A DNA stretch of 15,641 bases, taken from Proteobacteria bacterium UBA1847 (GTDB lineage Bacteria > Pseudomonadota > Gammaproteobacteria > Steroidobacterales > Woeseiaceae). The position numbers and the translations under genes were made by a program. The stretch spans positions 1 to 15,641 of the forward strand of contig DDIP01000244.1 in NCBI GenBank assembly GCA_002338605.1, given 5' to 3'. Below the pieces are notes generated by a model. That model searched no databases and was not told the origin of the DNA. It worked only from the letters and a program-made list of their open reading frames with translations. This document shows positions 1-8,113 of this stretch, piece after piece. The stretch's first letter is position 1, and each line of letters starts with the position of its first letter.

Positions 1-1318
1 CCAGCCGGTACATGTTCGCGGTCGGCCCGCCGAGATCCGAGATGACCCCGGTAAAGCCCGGAACCGTGTCCCGGATTTTTTCGACCTCTTCGAGGATTGA
101 CTCTTCAGAACGGTTCTGGATGACGCGACCTTCATGCTCGGTAATCGAGCAAAACGTGCAGCCACCGAAACAGCCCCGCATGATGTTCACTGAAAAGCGA
201 ATCATTTCGTAAGCCGGGATACGCGCATCACCGTATGCCGTATGCGGAACGCGAGTGAATGGCATGCCGAATACGTAGTCCATTTCTGCAGTGCTTAGCG
301 GCAACGCCGGCGGATTGAGCCACAGGTCACGATCGCCATGCGCCTGCACCAGTGCCCGCGCGTTGCCCGGGTTGGTCTCGAGGTGGAGCACGCGATTGGC
401 ATGTGCGTAGAGCACGGCGTCATTGCGCACCTTATCGAACGAAGGCAAACGGATCACGGTACGTGAGCGATTGCGTCGTGCATCGGGCACGAAACGCAGC
501 ACGTTGCCGTCGGTCTTCGGTCCCTCCTCCTGCTGCGTCGCACAGGCCTTGCTTTCCTGCGTGTTGACGTAGGGACTGACAATCTGGTCGACGCGACCGG
601 GTCGATCGATACGGGTCGAGTCGATCTCCCACCAACCTTCGGGTTCGTCCTCGCGGATAAACGCGGTGCCTCGAACATCAATAATTTCTTCAACGCGTTC
701 ACCGCGAGCAATGCGATGCGACAGCTCGACGATGGCGCGCTCGGCGTTACCGTAGACGAGGATGTCGGCGCTGGCGTCGAGCAGAATCGAGCGGCGCACG
801 CTGCCCTGCCAGTAGTCGAAATGGGCAATGCGACGCAAGGACGCTTCGATGCCGCCGAGCACCACCGGCACATCTTTGTAGGCCTCCTTGCAGCGCTGCG
901 AATACACCAGCGAACAGCGATCGGGACGCTTGCCGCCCGCGCCATCGGGTGTGTAAGCGTCGTCGTTCCTGACTTTCTTGTCCGCCGTGTAGCGGTTGAT
1001 CATTGAGTCCATGTTGCCGGCGGCGACACCAAAGTAGAGGTTCGGTTTGCCGAGCTGCTCAAAAGCCTCTTTGGAGCGCCAGTCGGGCTGCGCGATGATG
1101 CCGACCCGGAACCCGTTCGCCTCCAGCAACCGGCCGATAATGGCCATACCGAAGGACGGGTGGTCGACGTAGGCGTCACCCGTGACGATGATGATGTCGC
1201 AGGAATCCCAGCCGAGCGCATCCATCTCCGCACGCGACATGGGCAATTGCGGTGCCGTGCCGAAGCATTCAGCCCAGTATTTGTTGTGGCTGTAGAGTGG
1301 TGTGGCGGTTGCGGGCAT
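1..1318 (-). CDS. ygiQ: YgiQ-family radical SAM protein (UPF0313), C-terminus cut off by window edge
   Basis: The reverse strand is open from an ATG at 1318 to the left edge, giving about 439 codons of a family usually above 650 residues. The N-terminus reads [20 protein letters not shown], followed by a B12-binding-like region ([20 protein letters not shown]) and the conserved stretch [19 protein letters not shown]. Around residues 379-390 is the radical SAM cluster motif, seen as [12 protein letters not shown] (CxxxCxxC, at roughly 145-181), which binds the 4Fe-4S cluster that activates S-adenosylmethionine. The family is widespread and conserved, but its substrate is not established to my knowledge. 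The gene is divergent from the acyltransferase at 1432 across a 113-bp gap. The reading frame shows no break. Family assignment is firm; a specific reaction is not claimed. Confidence 0.93.
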   Translation of the reverse strand, partial: MPATATPLYSHNKYWAECFGTAPQLPMSRAEMDALGWDSCDIIIVTGDAYVDHPSFGMAIIGRLLEANGFRVGIIAQPDWRSKEAFEQLGKPNLYFGVAAGNMDSMINRYTADKKVRNDDAYTPDGAGGKRPDRCSLVYSQRCKEAYKDVPVVLGGIEASLRRIAHFDYWQGSVRRSILLDASADILVYGNAERAIVELSHRIARGERVEEIIDVRGTAFIREDEPEGWWEIDSTRIDRPGRVDQIVSPYVNTQESKACATQQEEGPKTDGNVLRFVPDARRNRSRTVIRLPSFDKVRNDAVLYAHANRVLHLETNPGNARALVQAHGDRDLWLNPPALPLSTAEMDYVFGMPFTRVPHTAYGDARIPAYEMIRFSVNIMRGCFGGCTFCSITEHEGRVIQNRSEESILEEVEKIRDTVPGFTGVISDLGGPTANMYRL

Positions 1319-1431
1319 CAGTTAGTATCGGGCGAAAGACTGCCAATCATAACCGCTTCGGACGCGGATCGAGAAAATGGGTTCGATTTATTTACTGTAA
1401 GTAATCAGAAACCTGGCTGACCGCTATCCTT
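1319..1431. promoter_or_regulatory. Divergent intergenic region with a small palindrome
   Basis: This 113-bp gap separates the divergent ygiQ and acyltransferase genes and must hold the promoter of at least one of them. It contains a short perfect inverted repeat, TTACT-GTA-AGTAA, at 1392-1404, about 28 bp before the acyltransferase ATG, within an AT-richer stretch (1385-1410). The palindrome could be an operator or chance. I cannot identify convincing -35 and -10 elements. Confidence 0.3.
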
Positions 1432-2535
1432 ATGAACAACCAGCAAACACGCTTTCACGCCATCGACCATCTTCGCGCGACGATGATCTCAATTGTGATG
1501 TTCGGGCATGCGCTGCTGCCCTACACTACGATTCCGCGGTCGTTCAAGGATCCCCAGACCCACGTCGGTTTCGACCTTGTGGCTGTCTTTCTGTACGGCT
1601 TCGCGATGCCACTGTTCTTTGTGACGGCTGGCTTTTCGACCGCACTGATCTTCAATCGGAAAGGCGCCAACGGGTTGTGGCAAAACCGAATCCGGCGAAT
1701 CTTGATCCCACTGGTCATCGCGTATTTCATATTAACGCCGCCGACGCGCGTTGCTTACCGATTCGCGACGAATGCAGCCTCGTCCGGTTCGTTGCAGGCC
1801 GGACTCGATGCGGTACAGTTTGCCGACTGGTTTCACTGGGGCAAGGCCTATCACCTGTGGTTTTTGGTTTCATTGCTGCTTTATTCCGCACTGGCGATCG
1901 GGTTGCGGCGGGGCATGCTGCGGATTGCAGGCGATCGTCTGACCGTCGCCCTGTCCACATCGCGACGCCTGCTCGCAGGCCGCTGGCGGACAGCACTCCT
2001 CGCACTTGCCGTGGCGGTAATGATGGTGCCTGCCTATGTCGTATACGGCAGCGACGCCACGACGTTACCAATGCAGCTCGCCCTGTTCGGGTTCTTCCTG
2101 CTTGGCTGGCTGCTCTACCTGCACCACGATTTGCTGCCGACCCTGCAGGTCAAAATATGGCGACCCATTGCAGTTGCAATCGCCGTACTCCCACTTGCCG
2201 CCTGGTCGACACGGGAGCGATTGATGAATCCCGACGATGGACAACTTGCAATCGGGATTATCGCCGGAGTGAGCAACAGCGTGCTCGCCGCATGCATGAC
2301 ATTTGGTTTGCTGGGGATTTACCAGGTACGGTTCAATACGCAATCGGCGTTCGGACGATACGTCAGTGATGCGTCGTACTGGATATTCCTGATTCATTTC
2401 CCGCTGGTCATTGCGGTCGCCGGGGCCGTTTCAGTGTTGCCATACTCAGCGCTGATCAAGTATCTGCTGACGCTTGCCGTCGTAGTCCCAATCGTTTTTT
2501 CAACCTACCACTTCATCGTTCGGCGTCTGACTTGA
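1432..2535 (+). CDS. Acyltransferase-3 family integral membrane protein (OpgC/MdoC-like)
   Basis: This 367-residue protein is an integral membrane acyltransferase of the Acyltransferase_3 family. It opens with the family signature around residues 8-27: RFHAIDHLRATMISIVMFGH, with the D-x-LR pair and the conserved histidine. About ten hydrophobic segments follow, including FLYGFAMPLFFVTAGFSTAL (about 53-72), the basic loop QNRIRRILIP (about 84-93) and a C-terminal YWIFLIHFPLVIAV helix with the late conserved histidine. Such proteins transfer acyl groups such as acetyl or succinyl to extracytoplasmic carbohydrates. The opening resembles glucan succinyltransferase OpgC, but no glucan-synthesis genes lie nearby, so the substrate is open. 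The ATG at 1432 has only a weak ribosome-binding site. The stop codon directly abuts the stop codon of the biotinyl-domain remnant on the other strand. Confidence 0.85.
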   Translation: MNNQQTRFHAIDHLRATMISIVMFGHALLPYTTIPRSFKDPQTHVGFDLVAVFLYGFAMPLFFVTAGFSTALIFNRKGANGLWQNRIRRILIPLVIAYFILTPPTRVAYRFATNAASSGSLQAGLDAVQFADWFHWGKAYHLWFLVSLLLYSALAIGLRRGMLRIAGDRLTVALSTSRRLLAGRWRTALLALAVAVMMVPAYVVYGSDATTLPMQLALFGFFLLGWLLYLHHDLLPTLQVKIWRPIAVAIAVLPLAAWSTRERLMNPDDGQLAIGIIAGVSNSVLAACMTFGLLGIYQVRFNTQSAFGRYVSDASYWIFLIHFPLVIAVAGAVSVLPYSALIKYLLTLAVVVPIVFSTYHFIVRRLT

Positions 2536-2715
2536 CTACTCAAACTCGACCAGTAAATCCTTCGCGTCGAACTGGCCGCCAATTTTCGCCAGCACGCGTT
2601 TGATCGTCGCATCCCGTTCCGCCGTGATCGATGTTTCCATTTTCATGGCCTCCATTGTCAACGGTGTATTCGACTGTTGTGCGAGGCTGATAGACGAAAT
2701 CCGAGAATCACGCAT
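2536..2715 (-). pseudogene. C-terminal half of a biotinyl (BCCP) domain, probable carboxylase gene remnant
   Basis: This 59-codon reverse-strand frame runs from an ATG at 2715 to a TAG at 2536-2538. From residue 19 it reads as the second half of a biotin carboxyl carrier domain: LTMEAMKMETSITAERDATI, then a stretch ending GGQFDAKDLLVEFE. The biotin-accepting lysine of the EAMKM motif is residue 25, 34 residues before the end, which is the canonical distance. The first half of the domain (the PMPG and VKxGD strands) is absent, and the first 18 residues do not match it. The upstream frame meets a stop near 2780, so no longer carboxylase gene is attached. A half domain should not fold or be biotinylated, so a relic of a pyruvate/acyl-CoA carboxylase subunit is the best explanation. 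A real small protein cannot be excluded. Confidence 0.65.
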
Positions 2716-2806
2716 CAGCCCAAACCAATAGTTGTCTGGCAGCGAACAGGCATCGCGCGTTATCCTCTCGGTACGACATCAAACCCGACCAGGACCCGAC
2801 TACCGA

Positions 2807-4663
2807 ATGGAAGCGCTCCCACCACTTAATGCCGAAATGATTCTCGTCATGTTCGTCATGCTGGTGGCTATCGGCCTGTTCATATTCGATGTTTTTCGAG
2901 TCGATGTTACGGCTCTGCTCGTGATGACCTTTTTGGGGCTAGCCTCGGCATTGCCCTGGTTCGACCATCTTCCGGGGCGCGATATCCTGTTTGCCGGTCT
3001 CGCGAGCAGCGCAGTAGTCTCGATCATTGCGATCATGATCATGGGGCGCGGACTCGACAAAGCCGGTGTCATGGACCAGATCGCCTGGTCGATACTGCGG
3101 TACGGCGGCCGCACGGAGCCCCGCGTGATCGCGGCGAGTTCGACGGTCGTCGCCGGCCTGTCGTCGTTCATGCAGAACATTGGGGCGGCAGCACTTTTCA
3201 TACCGGTGATATCGCGTATCTCAGACAAGACCGGTCTGGCATTGTCGCGCCTGCTCATGCCGATGGGCTTTTGCGCCATTCTCGGCGGTACGATGACCAT
3301 GGTCGCATCCAGTCCGCTGATCATGCTCAACGATCTTATCGAGAGCGCCAACGAGTCGCTGTCGCCGGACGGGCATATTGCAACATTCGACCTGTTCGAT
3401 GTCACACCGGTCGGGGTCGCTTTGGTCGCCTGCGGCCTCGTGTATTTCCTGACCGTTGGGAGATCGCTGCTGCCGGCGCACGAAAAGGATACCGTCGTAC
3501 GCGGTGCCGGCACGGTGCGATACATGCGCAAGCTCCACGGCGTGGATGCCGCTGTGCGCGAGGTCCAGGTGCCGGCCGACAGCCCGCTCATCGGTCGCGA
3601 CATTCGATCGCTCCAGAACGAATTTGAGGTACGTGTCGTCGCAACCAAGTATGCCGACAAGGTGCTGGTCTCACCGCGCGTGTCGGTGGAAATTGCGGCG
3701 CCGGCCTCGCTTGCGATCATCGCGCAACCGCAGAATCTGCGCCGTTTCGTCACCGCCGGAAAACTGCGGCTCCTGCCGAAGCTAAAAGAGTTCCGTTACC
3801 TGCTGGCTCGCTCGATTGCCGGCATCGCGGAGCTGGTCATCCCGCCGGAATCCGGCCTCATCGGCCATTCGGTCCGGGAGTTGAACATACGACGCGTGTA
3901 CGGCATCAGCCTCCTGTCCATTGTTCGCCATGGCAAGCCGCTCCTGTCAAACTTCTACGATGTGCCGTTCGAGGCCGGCGACACGCTGGTCGTGCATACG
4001 GCCTGGTCGGACCTCGCCCTGCTGGAGAACAATCGCAACTTTATCGTTGTGACGAGCAACTATCCCCGGGAACCGCACTACCCGCACAAGATATTCCTTG
4101 CACTGGCGTTCTTCGCCGTCGCCATCGGGCTGGTGATTTTTTCCGATCTTTACCTGCCCGTTGCGCTCATGGTCGGTGCCACCGGCATGATTGTCTCCGG
4201 TGTCTTGTCGATCGACGAAGCTTACGGTGCCGTCAGTTGGCAGACAGTCTTTCTGCTCGCCGGATTGCTGCCACTGGGCCATGCCGTGGCAACCACTGGC
4301 GTGGCTGACTACATTGCACAGTCCCTCGTCATCCTGGCCGGTCAGCCGCCGGCGTGGGTATTGCAGGTCATCATGGCCGTGCTGGCGACGGCTTTCACCC
4401 TCGTCATGTCCAATGTCGGTGCCACAGTCATCCTCGTTCCGGTGGCCATCAGTACTGCCGTCGCGTCCGGCGCCGATCCGGCGTTGTTTGCCCTGACCGT
4501 CGCGCTGGCAGCCTCCAACTCGTTCGTATTGCCGACGCACCCGGTCAACGCGCTGGTCATGGGACCGGGAAGTTACCGGGTCCGTGACTTCATCCGCGTT
4601 GGCGGCCTCATGACCCTCCTGTTCCTGGTCGTCATGATCACGGTACTGAACCTGATGTTCTGA
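2807..4663 (+). CDS. SLC13/DASS-family permease with central TrkA-C (RCK_C) domains
   Basis: Counting from the ATG at 2807, this 618-residue inner-membrane permease belongs to the divalent-anion/sodium symporter group (COG0471 type), which transports dicarboxylates, sulfate or similar anions. It has an N-terminal membrane half (about residues 8-220), a cytoplasmic insert with two TrkA-C-like units (about 247-310 and 340-415), and a C-terminal membrane half (about 425-618). Each half carries a substrate-site motif of the SNT type: SSFMQNIGAAALFIPV near 119 and MSNVGATVILVPVA near 540. The second TrkA-C unit is well formed (ESGLIGHSVRELN, then FEAGDTLVVH); the first lacks a clear GDxLxV ending and looks degenerate. 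An in-frame TTG at 2732 would add 25 hydrophilic residues; ATG 2807 fits the family start better. The substrate cannot be read from sequence. Confidence 0.85.
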   Translation: MEALPPLNAEMILVMFVMLVAIGLFIFDVFRVDVTALLVMTFLGLASALPWFDHLPGRDILFAGLASSAVVSIIAIMIMGRGLDKAGVMDQIAWSILRYGGRTEPRVIAASSTVVAGLSSFMQNIGAAALFIPVISRISDKTGLALSRLLMPMGFCAILGGTMTMVASSPLIMLNDLIESANESLSPDGHIATFDLFDVTPVGVALVACGLVYFLTVGRSLLPAHEKDTVVRGAGTVRYMRKLHGVDAAVREVQVPADSPLIGRDIRSLQNEFEVRVVATKYADKVLVSPRVSVEIAAPASLAIIAQPQNLRRFVTAGKLRLLPKLKEFRYLLARSIAGIAELVIPPESGLIGHSVRELNIRRVYGISLLSIVRHGKPLLSNFYDVPFEAGDTLVVHTAWSDLALLENNRNFIVVTSNYPREPHYPHKIFLALAFFAVAIGLVIFSDLYLPVALMVGATGMIVSGVLSIDEAYGAVSWQTVFLLAGLLPLGHAVATTGVADYIAQSLVILAGQPPAWVLQVIMAVLATAFTLVMSNVGATVILVPVAISTAVASGADPALFALTVALAASNSFVLPTHPVNALVMGPGSYRVRDFIRVGGLMTLLFLVVMITVLNLMF

Positions 4664-4682
4664 CAGCCGTCGGGTATTGGCT

Positions 4683-4704
4683 CCCGGTCCTGGGAACGAC
4701 CGGG
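4683..4704. terminator. Hairpin between convergent permease and kinase genes
   Basis: A perfect 7-bp stem, CCCGGTC (4683-4689) and GACCGGG (4698-4704), with an 8-base loop lies 20 bp after the permease stop and 37 bp from the kinase stop. Its position between convergent genes suits a terminator. No clear run of T follows on either strand, so Rho-independent action is uncertain. Confidence 0.4.
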
Positions 4705-4740
4705 TGATTTGATCTGCCACTTCGTCGTGTAGCGACGATA

Positions 4741-5388
4741 CTAGCTGCTCGCCGGCATCGCATCGCGCGGAATGATCGCGCCGCGATGCTGGACGACCAG
4801 CGCGGCGAGCTTGCTGCCGTTTTTCGCCGCATCTTCAGGACTGGCGCCACGAATCCGGGCGGCGAGGTAGCCAGCATTGAAGGAGTCGCCCGCGGCCGTG
4901 GTGTCCACGACGTCTTCAACAAGAACCGGCGGCACATGCACGACGCTCGCGTCGTCAGCAACAAGACTGCCTTCGCTGCCTCTTTTCAGCACGATTTCGC
5001 GGATGCCCCAGGAGCGTAGTCGCTCGATCACCGCATCATTCGAATCGTCGTTGAATAGCTGCCGATCGTCGTCGGCGCTGGGGAGCGCGATATCGGTGAT
5101 CCGGTACATGCCGGGCAAGCCGCGCTCCTCGCGACGCACCAGGTCGCAGCTCACACCGTTGCCACGCCATTGTTCGACCATCCAGTCACTGAGCGGATCA
5201 TCGCCGAGCATCGTGACGTAATCGACGGCGATGCCCTGCCTCGCGAGATAGGTGGCAACGTTCAGCGTGTCGCCGCCGTAGCCGATTTGCGCATCGATAG
5301 TCGACGTCGAGTAACCGGCATCGGTGATGTTCGGCCGGAGTTCGATCATACATTCGCCGATGACGGCGATTTTCCTGGTATTAGCCAT
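4741..5388 (-). pseudogene. kdgK: KdgK-like PfkB sugar kinase with a large internal in-frame deletion
   Basis: The 215-residue product resembles 2-keto-3-deoxygluconate kinase, which phosphorylates KDG in hexuronate/Entner-Doudoroff breakdown. The start (KIAVIGECMIELRPN), the GYGGDTLNVATYLARQ glycine-rich region and the PfkB C-terminal signature DTTAAGDSFNAGYLAAR (catalytic base D168) are all intact, as is a KdgK-like ending with HRGAIIPRDAMP. Family members are about 300-310 residues. Compared from memory with E. coli KdgK, LPGMYRI (residues 91-97) is joined directly to TDIALPSADDDRQLF (98 on), skipping about 95-100 residues. The missing part normally holds the lid/core strands and substrate contacts, including the NYRPRLW segment. 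The frame is preserved, so a protein may be made, but it is unlikely to be an active kinase. The start at 5388 (MANTRK) matches the family; an in-frame codon at 5421 is less likely. No other uronate genes are nearby. Confidence 0.75.
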
Positions 5389-5589
5389 GCGTCCCCGATA
5401 CGTCCTTGAGTTTCCGGTCATTATCGCGCATTGCCGCGCGATTATCGCAGCGAATCCGGACGATCCGCGGGCAAATTCCAGTCTGCGTCCCGCTCGACGA
5501 AGCCCGACAGCTGAATGGCAATATAGTCGCTGGCGGCACTAATAAGGACTAGACTTGATGTGTGACATTCGTCTTTACAGGGGATCGAC
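5389..5589. other. Divergent intergenic region, kdgK remnant / small exported protein
   Basis: These 201 bases separate two divergent genes and should contain a promoter for each. On the plus strand, an AGGGG ribosome-binding site at about 5579-5583 precedes the ATG at 5590. On the minus strand, a GGGGA lies just before the ATG at 5388. I see no strong consensus promoter, repeat or hidden coding signal. Confidence 0.4.
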
Positions 5590-5973
5590 ATGAACAAGCT
5601 CGCATTTGTCCTGACAACTATTGCCATCACCGCGCTTTTGTCATCCGGGGTCGTTCTGGCCAACGAAGCGGCGATCAAGACGATGGCCCGAATCACAATG
5701 AACCTGAATCACTTTCCATCGGATGAGGACAAGGCGACATTGAAGGGCATCATCGACAGCGATGAAAGCTCTGAGGAAGCCGCCGATATCGCACTGGCAA
5801 TCTCCAACATGGAGCACAAAGTCCTGGACGAGGACATCGAACGGCTGCAGGACATCATCAGCGACAATCGAACCGCGGCCGATGCACGAACGCTAGCCAG
5901 TATCCTACTCCGCATCAATCACGCGGCAAGTGATGAGGACAAAAAGGCCCTGGCGGCATTGGCGGGAAGTTAG
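5590..5973 (+). CDS. Small exported protein with three 35-residue H-x3-DED repeats
   Basis: This 127-residue protein starts at an ATG with a good AGGGG ribosome-binding site about 6 bases upstream. Residues 1-24 form a Sec signal peptide (MNKLAFVLTT, then a hydrophobic core, cleavage likely at VLA|NEA). The mature part is mostly acidic helix and consists of about 2.7 repeats with exact 35-residue spacing: histidines at 41, 76 and 111, each followed three residues later by DED (45-47, 80-82, 115-117). A consensus unit is roughly AxIxxNxxHxxxDEDxxxLxxII. This predicts a small helical-repeat protein in the periplasm. I do not recognise the family. It has no cysteine, so no disulfide or lipid anchor. 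It converges on the histidine kinase gene, 40 bp away, and may be unrelated to it. Confidence 0.8.
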   Translation: MNKLAFVLTTIAITALLSSGVVLANEAAIKTMARITMNLNHFPSDEDKATLKGIIDSDESSEEAADIALAISNMEHKVLDEDIERLQDIISDNRTAADARTLASILLRINHAASDEDKKALAALAGS

Positions 5974-6013
5974 AAAACTCAGCGACATTGGCATATCGAT
6001 TCGGCCGCTGTAT

Positions 6014-8110
6014 TCATGCGATCGGGAACCAGAACCGGAACTCGGCGCCGGGCTCCGCATTGACCATGTCCACGTTGCCGGCCATCGCTACAGCGAGTTG
6101 ATGCACGATGGCGAGACCAATTCCTGTGCCAACCGTTTCTCGTGTCAGTTCCGATTCTGATCGGTAAAAAAGCCGGAAGATTTTTTTCATCTGGTCTTTG
6201 GCGATGCCCGGACCGTAATCACGAACCGAGAACAGGATGCGATTGTCGCCGGAGCATCGGCTGCTGATTTCGATCGTCTTGTTGTCGGCGTTCCTGGAAA
6301 ACTTGATGGCATTGTCGACCAGGTTGATGATCATCTGCGCAAAGCAGTCCGCGTCGATGTTTATCGTCGCGCTGCCCGCATCATCCGCGGTATTGAACTT
6401 GAGTTCGAAACCGGCGCGCTCGATCTGGCTTGCGATCTTGGATTCGGTATTGCGCATCAGCTCAGCGACATTGGTCGGCTTCAGATCGAAATGCGGTTCG
6501 TTTCTCGTAATATTCGCAAGCTGCAGAACATTGGAAATAAGCCGGGACAGGCGCTCCGATTCGTCGTGGATGAACTCGTAGTAGCTCTGCCGTTTTTTCT
6601 CGTCGGCCCAGCCTTCCTTGAGCATTTCGCCGTACATGCGAATCGACGTCAGCGGTGATTTGAGTTCGTGACTGACCGCGGAGACGAAATCCTGTTGTTG
6701 CCGGGCAAGCGCGATCTGGCTCAGGCCCGACCGGTAGATGGTGATGAAACCGCCCGCAAAAACCATGGCTAACACGAGTGTGACCCAGCCCAGCACGCTG
6801 GCGCCGGCACCCGGCGGCAATCGTTTGATGCTGAAAATCAGTTCGAGACTGTCGAGCGGTGCCGTCAGGCGGGTGCGATACAAGAGCGTTCCGTCAAGGC
6901 CTTCCGCAACATTCGGGTAGCGGCTGCTATCGAGCCGGCTAAACGTGTCAATCACATTACCCCGGTGCACGACGTCCAGGCTGGCCATACCGGCAAGCGC
7001 GGTCGCCATGAAATTCGAGCCGATGACGCTTGCGACGAAGGTTTCCTTATCCAGCAGAAACCCCTGGATGTAGCGCTCGCCGTCTCGCCACACCTTGCGA
7101 AACAATACGAGGTGACCGCTGTCGAGGAGGCTGAACTCGAACGGGTCAATTTCGCTTTCGAAGGTATTGATACGAAGGTCGGTCAGCCCGGCAACGTTCG
7201 CCAGCTCCTGCTTGTCGGCCGCAACGGCGACCGGCTCGGGCAGTGCGCTTTGCTCGGTGCGCTTCTTGCGTAAAAGCACATCCGTTTCGCTATTTTCCAC
7301 CGCCCGGCGCTGCCGGGGCATTTCCACGGCTTCGCGTGCCGCGTCTTTTATCGATAACTCGGCGTCTCCTTTCCCATCCACGACTGACTTGAGCCCGGCG
7401 TTTCGCCGCGGTTGATTCAATTCATCGAAGACGTGTTGACTGTAGGTTTCACCGGAATAGGAAAGTGCTTCGGCCGCCGGGCGATCGGCATCGTCGATGG
7501 CCGCCGGGGCTGCCAGGCGGGCACCGGCACGATCAGCCGCCTTTTCTTCTTCCATGATGGACATCGCATCATCTGACAACACGCTGCCGCGACGGCCGCC
7601 AACCATCACTTCGGGCGGCGCCAGGCGGTTATCGGCTAGCACGATATGCAGCTCGCGCGCGAGGTTCAGCCGCTCACGGTATTCATCATCGCTGATGCCG
7701 ACACTGGCGGCCTCCGTATCCTCGGGTGGCAGCAGGGGCGTGCTGAAATGGCCCTCGGAATCGACCTGGAAATAGCCGATAACACCGGGCACATCGGCCT
7801 GCACGGGGTACGCCGACAGTGGGGAACGTTGTACGAACTTCGCACTGGGATCGCCGGACACCACCAGGAAAGTGTAGTCGGCGAACGAGCGTGCGTCGGC
7901 AGTCCTGATCAATTCGTCAAGACGTGTATCGATGCGCTGCGTCAGCTCGGTTGCATCGGCCTGGTACTGATGAAACGCCGCCCACTTCAACTGGCTGTAG
8001 GCCTGCCAGATCAACACCGCGGTCGGTATTGCAAGGGCTAAGAAAAACAACGCAAGAAAATTCCGCAAGCGGGTTTTGTCGAGAGCTTCGATCAGGCGCT
8101 TCGGCAACAT
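6014..8110 (-). CDS. Membrane sensor histidine kinase with large periplasmic domain
   Basis: This 698-residue sensor kinase is the membrane partner of the response regulator immediately upstream. A first membrane helix (about 17-37) and a second (about 436-458) enclose some 400 periplasmic residues. These comprise a sensor-like N-terminal part (about 45-165), an alanine/charge-rich, probably disordered stretch (about 175-300) and a second folded part (about 310-430). No HAMP domain is evident; only about 20 residues join the second helix to the kinase core. The core has the H box SAVSHELKSPLTSIRMYGEM (phospho-accepting H481), N box IINLVDNAIKFS (N600), G1 box DYGPG (631-635), F box IFRLFYR and G2 box GTGIGL (661-666), so it should be active. 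It begins 3 bases after the regulator's stop codon, indicating one operon. The signal it detects is unknown; context points to envelope stress. Confidence 0.92.
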   Translation of the reverse strand: MLPKRLIEALDKTRLRNFLALFFLALAIPTAVLIWQAYSQLKWAAFHQYQADATELTQRIDTRLDELIRTADARSFADYTFLVVSGDPSAKFVQRSPLSAYPVQADVPGVIGYFQVDSEGHFSTPLLPPEDTEAASVGISDDEYRERLNLARELHIVLADNRLAPPEVMVGGRRGSVLSDDAMSIMEEEKAADRAGARLAAPAAIDDADRPAAEALSYSGETYSQHVFDELNQPRRNAGLKSVVDGKGDAELSIKDAAREAVEMPRQRRAVENSETDVLLRKKRTEQSALPEPVAVAADKQELANVAGLTDLRINTFESEIDPFEFSLLDSGHLVLFRKVWRDGERYIQGFLLDKETFVASVIGSNFMATALAGMASLDVVHRGNVIDTFSRLDSSRYPNVAEGLDGTLLYRTRLTAPLDSLELIFSIKRLPPGAGASVLGWVTLVLAMVFAGGFITIYRSGLSQIALARQQQDFVSAVSHELKSPLTSIRMYGEMLKEGWADEKKRQSYYEFIHDESERLSRLISNVLQLANITRNEPHFDLKPTNVAELMRNTESKIASQIERAGFELKFNTADDAGSATINIDADCFAQMIINLVDNAIKFSRNADNKTIEISSRCSGDNRILFSVRDYGPGIAKDQMKKIFRLFYRSESELTRETVGTGIGLAIVHQLAVAMAGNVDMVNAEPGAEFRFWFPIA

Positions 8111-8113
8111 GGC

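Noticed and set aside
2732..2806. TTG start at 2732 for the SLC13 permease
   Set aside because: It would add 25 hydrophilic residues unlike the family's N-terminus, and this stretch overlaps sequence upstream of the biotinyl remnant. The ATG at 2807 is followed directly by the expected first membrane helix.
2800..3753. Long reverse-strand open frame (317 codons) opposite the permease
   Set aside because: It is a shadow of the permease gene: composition is rich in Ser, Arg and Thr with no recognisable domain, while the plus-strand frame is clearly a membrane transporter.
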